Positions 6,538 through 10,897 of a stretch of 10,897 bases of DNA are shown here, piece by piece; within the stretch, counting starts at the first letter, position 1; the number at the start of each line of letters is the position of its first letter. The DNA lies in assembly GCA_937127205.1 (NCBI GenBank), contig CAKZLS010000275.1:1-10897 (forward strand). Reading direction: 5' to 3'. The translations under genes were made by a program, and so were the position numbers. The notes under the pieces are model-generated. The model had not been told where the DNA came from. It saw nothing but the letters and a program-made list of their open reading frames with translations, and made no database searches. The stretch is from an uncultured Rhodospirillales bacterium. GTDB lineage: Bacteria; Pseudomonadota; Alphaproteobacteria; Rhodospirillales; Defluviicoccaceae.

Positions 6538-7071
6538 TCAGTTGGCGCCGCAGGCCTTGTCTATGGCTTTGATTGCGGCCGTCAGACCAGAAAGCGAGTA
6601 GGTGTCCGTGGTGAGAGTGCCGCGGCTCGAGGTTCCTTTTATGATCATGCGGCGCCCCGCCTTCATGGCCGCGACGAGAGCCTTGTCAGCGCTCGCATCC
6701 GCCGCCCACGCATTGCCTCCCTTGGTGAACAGCTTGAATTTCTTGCCATCCACGTCAACGGAGACCTCGCTGCCTGGCTTGTAGGTATAGCCAGCTTCTA
6801 CACTGACTTCTCCGAAGACCCGCTCGCCAGGGCGATGGCTGATGAGCGTGTACGTGTCGCCGCGACGCGTGTACTTGCCCTTAGCTTGCTTAGGCACGCT
6901 TCCAACGTAGCAGATCTGCTTAGCCCCGGATCCGTCCGCGAAGGCTGTCCAGTCGGTAAACGTGCCGATGGTTTTGCGCTGCGCCCAGGCGGACGAAGAC
7001 ACACTTGTGACGCCAACGAGCGCCACGCTCAAAAACAGGATGAAAAACGAGAAAAATCGATGACCCCTCAT
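6538..7071 (-). CDS. Invasion-associated locus B (IalB) family exported protein
   Basis: The 177-residue precursor has a signal peptide with a long hydrophobic core (about 6-22) and a probable cleavage AWA|Q after residue 30. The mature domain matches the IalB family (Pfam PF06776): an N-terminal WTAF-type strand, Cys54 (ICYV) and Cys174 near the C-terminus, which probably pair, and the motif KGTSSRGT (145-152) before a terminal helix. The name comes from a Bartonella protein linked to erythrocyte invasion, but homologues are widespread in free-living alphaproteobacteria, so virulence should not be inferred. The likely location is periplasm or cell envelope; the molecular function is unknown. 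No good Shine-Dalgarno precedes ATG 7071. It is divergent from the asparaginase gene. The rhodanese gene follows after 109 nt. Confidence 0.88.
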   Translation of the reverse strand: MRGHRFFSFFILFLSVALVGVTSVSSSAWAQRKTIGTFTDWTAFADGSGAKQICYVGSVPKQAKGKYTRRGDTYTLISHRPGERVFGEVSVEAGYTYKPGSEVSVDVDGKKFKLFTKGGNAWAADASADKALVAAMKAGRRMIIKGTSSRGTLTTDTYSLSGLTAAIKAIDKACGAN

Positions 7072-7079
7072 AGCGAGTA

Positions 7080-7108
7080 TTCTTAGCCATCTATGACGCT
7101 CTTGCCAA
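7080..7108 (-). promoter_or_regulatory. Weak candidate promoter of ialB, possibly giving a leaderless mRNA
   Basis: On the minus strand TTGGCA (7103-7108, 5 of 6 to consensus) is followed after 17 bases by TAAGAA (7080-7085), a poor -10. The start would fall at or next to ATG 7071, which would agree with the lack of a ribosome site there. Confidence 0.22.
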
Positions 7109-7145
7109 GATGCTCTGTTAAGGTGCTTTTAAGGTTCGGATGGCT

Positions 7146-7151
7146 GGAGAG
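7146..7151 (+). promoter_or_regulatory. Shine-Dalgarno site favouring GTG 7158 for asparaginase
   Basis: GGAGAG lies 6 nt before GTG 7158. The competing ATG 7140 has a weaker AAGG 5 nt upstream (7131-7134). Either start may be used. Confidence 0.5.
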
Positions 7152-7157
7152 ATTTTT

Positions 7158-8171
7158 GTGACGAAACCTAATCCCGTTATCGTCGAAGTAACGCGGGGAA
7201 CCGGTGTCGAAAGCTGGCATTCCGGCTCGGCGGTGGTGGTGAAAGCCGACGGTCGTATCGTGGCAGCTTGGGGAGAATTCACACGATCTGTGTTTCCTCG
7301 CTCGGCCATAAAGCCCCTGCAAGCACTGCCATTGATCGAATCGGGCGCCGCCGAACACTTTCGGGTTACCGATCAGGAGATCGCGCTGGCATGTGCATCT
7401 CACAGTGGCGAGCCCATCCATACACGCCTTGTTTCCGCCTGGCTGCGGCGTCTCGGATTGCACGCCACGGACCTTGTGTGCGGACCGCACACGCCGCTGT
7501 GCGACGAGGCGGCCAAGGCGGTTCTCCGCGACCGTCGTGAACCCACCCCCATTCACAACAACTGTTCGGGTAAGCACGCCGGATTCCTCACCACGGCTCT
7601 TCGAATGAACGTGCCCGCCAAAAGCTACGCCGATCCGGACGGATCCGTTCAGCGGCGTGTCTTGGAAGCGCTGTCGGACATGGGCGAATGCGACCTGACG
7701 ACTGCCATGCGCGGAACCGATGGGTGCGGAGTCCCTGTCGTCGCGATGCCGCTCGACGCGATTGCCCTGGCCATGGCGCGGCTTGGACGACCGGATGGGC
7801 TACCAAAGGTGCGCCGCTCCGCGGCCGCCCGCATCCTTGCGGCCGTGACCCGCTATCCATACCTAGTCGCGGGCAACGCCCGGTTCGATACCGAGGTCAT
7901 GGCGAAAAACGAGGGGTTGGTTGTGATAAAAGGCGGCGCCGAAGGCGTGTGTGCCGCATCGCTTCCGGCGTTGGGGCTCGGCCTTGCGGTGAAGATCGAC
8001 GACGGCGCCAAGAGAGCGGCCGAGACCGCGATGGCAACCTTGCTTGCGCGGTTTCCCTCGGCCGATGGACGGGCTTATGCCGGAATGGGGCCCTTTCTTC
8101 GACGTCCAATATACAACACGGCCGGTGTTCATGTGGGAGACATTCGCGCCGCAGAAGGATGGCCCGACTGA
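7158..8171 (+). CDS. L-asparaginase II, zinc-type (Rhizobium etli ReAV-like, PF06089)
   Basis: This cytoplasmic enzyme hydrolyses L-asparagine to aspartate and ammonia. It belongs to the family of the inducible R. etli asparaginase, unrelated to the E. coli AnsA/AnsB type and built on a serine-beta-lactamase-like fold. In the 337-residue version from GTG 7158 the family residues are present: Ser49-x-x-Lys52 (RSAIKP), Ser81 (CASHSGEP), the metal ligands Cys136 and Lys139 (NNCSGKHAG) and Cys190 (TDGCGVP), and a late Lys258 (VIKGGAEG). These numbers are one higher than I recall for ReAV (48, 51, 80, 135, 138, 189), which fits this start. ATG 7140 would add six residues. The gene is divergent from ialB and convergent with the SPOUT methyltransferase, with 31 nt between stops; it appears monocistronic. 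No local regulator is seen. Confidence 0.92.
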   Translation: MTKPNPVIVEVTRGTGVESWHSGSAVVVKADGRIVAAWGEFTRSVFPRSAIKPLQALPLIESGAAEHFRVTDQEIALACASHSGEPIHTRLVSAWLRRLGLHATDLVCGPHTPLCDEAAKAVLRDRREPTPIHNNCSGKHAGFLTTALRMNVPAKSYADPDGSVQRRVLEALSDMGECDLTTAMRGTDGCGVPVVAMPLDAIALAMARLGRPDGLPKVRRSAAARILAAVTRYPYLVAGNARFDTEVMAKNEGLVVIKGGAEGVCAASLPALGLGLAVKIDDGAKRAAETAMATLLARFPSADGRAYAGMGPFLRRPIYNTAGVHVGDIRAAEGWPD

Positions 8172-8202
8172 CCGCGGCCGAAACACAGACCGGAAAGCGT
8201 GT

Positions 8203-8784
8203 TCAACCCTTCTGCGTGGTTTGATCGGTGGCCGGCGGATCTTGGCGAAACCCCTCCATCTTGCGGCGGATGACCGGGCCGCCGAACACGTGCTCGGGTA
8301 TCGGGTCGATGGGACCGCCTGGGCGCATGGGGCGATTGGGATAGTGGCCGAGGTTGAGAATGCGATCGTACATGACAATGGCGCCGGCAATTCCGACGTT
8401 GACGGAGAATTGGGTGGGAATGCGAATCAAGAATTCGCATTTCTCCACCATCGCGGGTGAAAGCGACCCGCGTTCGGGTCCGAAAACGTAGGCAGCCTGA
8501 CGCGGGTGACGAAAGCTGGGAAGTTCGATGGCGTCATCCACCAATTCGACGCCGACCACGGTGCACCCCCGAGGTAAGACAATGGATGCCACGTCAGGGA
8601 ACGCATAGAAGGGCACGTGCCCCTCGGAGTCCGACGTATCCGCCTTTCCCCCCTCCGCGCGGGAGTAAACGGCCGCCGCGGTAAACATGAAGCTTGCCCG
8701 GAAGGCGTGGGCCGACCGAAGCAGGCTCCCAACGTTCATGGCCTTGCTGATGCCTTCAACGCCAATTCCGAAATAACCGCGCAT
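8203..8784 (-). CDS. SpoU/TrmH-family (SPOUT) RNA 2'-O-methyltransferase
   Basis: This 193-residue protein is a minimal trefoil-knot methyltransferase that probably methylates a ribose 2'-OH in tRNA or rRNA using SAM. Motif 1 is AMNVGSLLRSAHAF (Asn17 and Arg23), motif 2 VFGPERGSLSP with Glu104, and motif 3 IPTQFSVNVGIAGA (122-135), where Asn129 replaces the usual SLN arrangement with VN. The core is complete without an N-terminal RNA-binding extension; a Pro/Arg-rich tail (about 148-193) follows the knot. The target nucleotide cannot be read from sequence. ATG 8784 was chosen because GAGAG lies a few bases upstream and the protein begins directly with the fold; the frame opens to 8838 but that would overlap the divergent regulatory region. 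Its 5' end faces the quinone oxidoreductase. Confidence 0.88.
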   Translation of the reverse strand: MRGYFGIGVEGISKAMNVGSLLRSAHAFRASFMFTAAAVYSRAEGGKADTSDSEGHVPFYAFPDVASIVLPRGCTVVGVELVDDAIELPSFRHPRQAAYVFGPERGSLSPAMVEKCEFLIRIPTQFSVNVGIAGAIVMYDRILNLGHYPNRPMRPGGPIDPIPEHVFGGPVIRRKMEGFRQDPPATDQTTQKG

Positions 8785-8820
8785 GGTTCTCTCGCTTTCT
8801 GTTAACGCCCGACACCGACC

Positions 8821-8838
8821 TTGGGTTAAAAAATCCAA
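8821..8838. promoter_or_regulatory. Dyad TTGGGTT-AAAA-AATCCAA between divergent genes
   Basis: Seven-base arms (8821-8827 and 8832-8838) are complementary apart from one G-T, around an AAAA spacer. The dyad lies in the 86-bp gap between the SPOUT gene and the quinone oxidoreductase. Its left arm overlaps a weak -35 (TTGGGT, 8821-8826) placed 17 bases before CATAAG (8844-8849), which would start transcription of the oxidoreductase near 8856. It may be an operator, or may simply be AT-rich promoter DNA. Confidence 0.3.
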
Positions 8839-8856
8839 CAGCCCATAAGAGACCCC

Positions 8857-8864
8857 AAGAGGAG
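8857..8864 (+). promoter_or_regulatory. Shine-Dalgarno site fixing the oxidoreductase start at ATG 8871
   Basis: AAGAGGAG ends 6 nt before ATG 8871. It directly abuts the in-frame ATG 8865, which is therefore too close to be served by it. Confidence 0.75.
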
Positions 8865-8870
8865 ATGCCG

Positions 8871-9851
8871 ATGCGCGCCGTTCTATGCAAACACTTTTGC
8901 ACGCCCGCCGATCTGACCGTCGAGGATGTTCCGATGCCGGAGCTAACGGACGGTAGTGTACGTATTGCCGTTCGGGCCGCCGGGGTCAACTTTGCGGACA
9001 CATTGATCATTGCCGGCAAGTACCAGGTCAAGGCGCCGCCGCCGTTCAGCCCCGGTTTCGAGATCGCCGGCGAAGTGCTGGAGTGCGGGGCCGGCGTGTC
9101 ACGGGTCAAGCCGGGCGATCGGGTGATGGCGGTGATCGAGTATGGCGGATTCGCGGAACAGGTGGTGGCGCCGGAGGCCGAGGTCCATGTTCTCCCGGAT
9201 ACCGTCAACAACCAGGTCGGCGCCGGGTTTCCAGTGGCTTACGGCACGTCTCATCTAGGGCTAAAGCTCCGGGCCCGGCTGCGGGCCGGCGAAACCCTTT
9301 TGGTTCACGGCGCGGCCGGAGGTGTGGGGCTTACAGCCGTGGAGATCGGAAAGCGGCTGGGAGCCACGGTTATCGCCACCGCCGGCGGTGCCGAAAAGCT
9401 TCAGATCGCCGCCGATGCCGGCGCCGATCACCTGATCGATTCCCGGACCGGGGATGTGCGCGAAACGGTCAAGGCGTTGACCGACGGCCGTGGCGCCGAT
9501 GTGGTCTATGACCCGGTGGGCGGCGCCCTTTTCGACGCGTCTTTGCGGTGTACGGCGCCGGGCGGGCGCATTCTGCTGGTGGGATTTGCGAGCGGCGATG
9601 TTCCGCAAATCCCCGCCAACATCCTGATGGTCAAAAACATCGATGCCATCGGCTTTTACTGGGGTGCTCACCGCGTCTTCGCGCCGGAAATGATGACCGC
9701 GTCGTTCGAGGAATTACTGACGTGGTTGGGCGAAGGGAGTCTCAAGCCCCATGTTTCCGGAACCTACCCCTTGGACGAGGCCCCCAAAGCTCTTCAGGAT
9801 TTGAAGGCACGGCGTACCACCGGCAAGGTCGTGCTGACGGTCGGATCATAG
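8871..9851 (+). CDS. NAD(P)H:quinone oxidoreductase, zinc-independent MDR family
   Basis: The 326-residue cytoplasmic protein belongs to the medium-chain dehydrogenase/reductase superfamily, quinone oxidoreductase (QOR) branch, which reduces quinones or other activated enones with NADPH. The N-terminal GroES-like part carries AAGVNFADTLIIAGKY (37-51) and the PGFEIAGEV stretch (61-69). The Rossmann part has HGAAGGVGLTAVEIGK (146-161), whose AAGGVG binds the cofactor. The cysteine and histidine zinc ligands of alcohol dehydrogenases are absent, as expected for QOR. The C-terminus ends with TTGKVVL, usual for the family. ATG 8871 gives the typical MRAVLCK N-terminus with a well-spaced ribosome site. 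The next gene starts 5 nt downstream, so the two are probably co-transcribed and translationally coupled. The physiological substrate is not evident. Confidence 0.93.
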   Translation: MRAVLCKHFCTPADLTVEDVPMPELTDGSVRIAVRAAGVNFADTLIIAGKYQVKAPPPFSPGFEIAGEVLECGAGVSRVKPGDRVMAVIEYGGFAEQVVAPEAEVHVLPDTVNNQVGAGFPVAYGTSHLGLKLRARLRAGETLLVHGAAGGVGLTAVEIGKRLGATVIATAGGAEKLQIAADAGADHLIDSRTGDVRETVKALTDGRGADVVYDPVGGALFDASLRCTAPGGRILLVGFASGDVPQIPANILMVKNIDAIGFYWGAHRVFAPEMMTASFEELLTWLGEGSLKPHVSGTYPLDEAPKALQDLKARRTTGKVVLTVGS

Positions 9852-9856
9852 AGCGC

Positions 9857-10897
9857 ATGAACGATGACCCGGTCCGGGCTCAATACGAGGCTTACCCGTA
9901 TCCCGTCCGCGATCCAGCCGATGAGGCTAAACGGCTGATCACCGGCTCCCCGAGCCACATGGACGAACTCAATCACTATGTTTTCGGAGGGCGGCGGGAC
10001 TTCTCCAAGCCATTCCGTGTCCTTGTCGCCGGCGGCGGAACCGGCGATGCGACCATCATGCTCGCCCAGCAACTGGCCCGGGTCCAATGTCCGGGAGAAG
10101 TGGTCTACCTCGACCTCTCCGGGGCCAGTCGGGCAATCGCCGAGGCCCGAGCGAAGACGCGGGGGCTGTCGAACATCCGGTTCGCTGGGATGTCTCTCCT
10201 GGACCTGCCGGCGAGCGATCTTGGAACCTTTGATTACATCGATTGCTGCGGTGTGCTGCACCACCTGGACGAACCTCATGCCGGCCTTGAAGCGCTGGTA
10301 TCGGTGCTCGCGCACGACGGGGGTCTCGGTGTGATGCTCTATGGCGAGTTCGGCCGAACGGGCGTCTATCCGATGCAGGAGATGATGCGGTCACTGGCTC
10401 CCGACCAGCCGCCGGCGGCGCGCGTGGAGATGACGAAGCGGCTGTTGAAGCAGCTTCCCGGGACCAATTGGGTCCGCCGCAACCCGTTTATCGCCGATCA
10501 CCTGGAACAGGGCGATGCGGGTCTGTTCGATCTGTTCCTGCACGCCCGCGACCGTGCTTACCGAATTCCGCAAATCGCGGAGATGTTGGAAGCGGCGGAA
10601 TTGCGTCCCGCCGCGTTTATCGAGCCGGCCTTTTACGACCCGGCCTCATACCTCTCCGATCCGGCACTTCTGAACCCCCTCGAAAAGGCGTCGTGGGTCG
10701 AGCGGTGCGCGTTCGCGGAGTTGCTGGCGGGAAATATGCGGAAGCATATCTTCTACGCGGTCAAAAAGCAGAACCCGGTGACGGTTCCCGATGCACAGGA
10801 TCTCCAGACGATTCCAATTCTGCGCGACATGGATGGCACTGCGTTCGCTCGGAGCTTCAAACCCGGATCGGCCATAACAGTGACCAACGATGGATCG
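9857..10897 (+). CDS. Class I SAM-dependent methyltransferase (partial, runs off the window)
   Basis: The frame is open for 347 codons from ATG 9857 to the last base, without a stop. Motif I is VLVAGGGTGD (55-64), the SAM-binding glycine loop; Asp86 in YLDLS is the acidic residue expected to hold the ribose hydroxyls; FDYIDCCGVLHHLDEP (125-140) is motif IV/post-IV. This is a Rossmann-fold methyltransferase of the UbiE/Methyltransf_12 style. The N-terminus (QYEAYPYPVRDP, 9-20) and SPSHMDELNHYVFGG (31-45) look like a conserved cap over the active site. Past about residue 180 a long extension continues that I cannot assign. The substrate is unknown. It begins 5 nt after the oxidoreductase stop with only a weak ribosome site, which suggests coupling, and the pairing with a quinone-type reductase hints at, but does not prove, a shared small-molecule substrate. 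Confidence 0.85.
   Translation, partial: MNDDPVRAQYEAYPYPVRDPADEAKRLITGSPSHMDELNHYVFGGRRDFSKPFRVLVAGGGTGDATIMLAQQLARVQCPGEVVYLDLSGASRAIAEARAKTRGLSNIRFAGMSLLDLPASDLGTFDYIDCCGVLHHLDEPHAGLEALVSVLAHDGGLGVMLYGEFGRTGVYPMQEMMRSLAPDQPPAARVEMTKRLLKQLPGTNWVRRNPFIADHLEQGDAGLFDLFLHARDRAYRIPQIAEMLEAAELRPAAFIEPAFYDPASYLSDPALLNPLEKASWVERCAFAELLAGNMRKHIFYAVKKQNPVTVPDAQDLQTIPILRDMDGTAFARSFKPGSAITVTNDGS

Noticed and set aside
8182..8203. AACAC/GTGTT inverted repeat between asparaginase and the SPOUT gene as a shared terminator
   Set aside because: Only five pairs with a 12-base loop and no T-run on either strand.
1..10897. Defence island, CRISPR array, prophage, insertion sequence or tRNA
   Set aside because: No spaced direct repeats, transposase or integrase motifs, terminal inverted repeats or tRNA-like cloverleaf were seen; the genes are housekeeping or metabolic types.

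Overview
The window reads as ordinary chromosomal DNA of an alphaproteobacterium, probably near the Rhodospirillales. This is inferred from moderately high GC with GTG starts in use, an IalB-family secreted protein, a divergent EF-G paralogue of the type common in alphaproteobacteria, and a zinc-type (Rhizobium-like) L-asparaginase. I see no rRNA, tRNA, CRISPR array, insertion sequence, phage gene or attachment site. No gene-free stretch exceeds 300 bases; the longest is about 180 (2324-2503).

Left part, plus strand: the last 60 residues of a class I aminotransferase (AspC-like), then a 674-residue EF-G-like GTPase whose G2 and G3 motifs are abnormal, then a 101-residue arginine-rich protein built on a hexapeptide [DE]RRxxx repeat. 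The gap before the small protein holds a 10-bp GC-rich stem-loop.

Centre, minus strand, in transcription order: an IalB-family exported protein, an exported single-domain rhodanese, RlmN (radical-SAM 23S rRNA/tRNA adenine C2 methyltransferase), a cytoplasmic DsbA/FrnE-like thioredoxin-fold protein and argininosuccinate synthase (ArgG). Only rlmN and the DsbA-like gene are tightly spaced (19 nt). The rhodanese gene and argG each have their own candidate promoter. argG ends one base from the end of the oppositely oriented arginine-rich gene.

Right part: a zinc-type L-asparaginase (plus) divergent from ialB, a SPOUT-fold RNA methyltransferase (minus) convergent with it, then a zinc-independent quinone oxidoreductase (plus) divergent from the SPOUT gene. 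A class I SAM methyltransferase follows 5 nt after the oxidoreductase and runs off the window.

Themes are translation and RNA modification (EF-G-like, RlmN, SPOUT enzyme), Asp/Asn/Arg metabolism (aminotransferase, ArgG, asparaginase) and thiol/redox proteins. I do not see a convincing new multi-gene system. The two observations most worth following are the EF-G paralogue without the catalytic histidine and the hexad-repeat small protein, whose seven [DE]RR triplets all use different codons.
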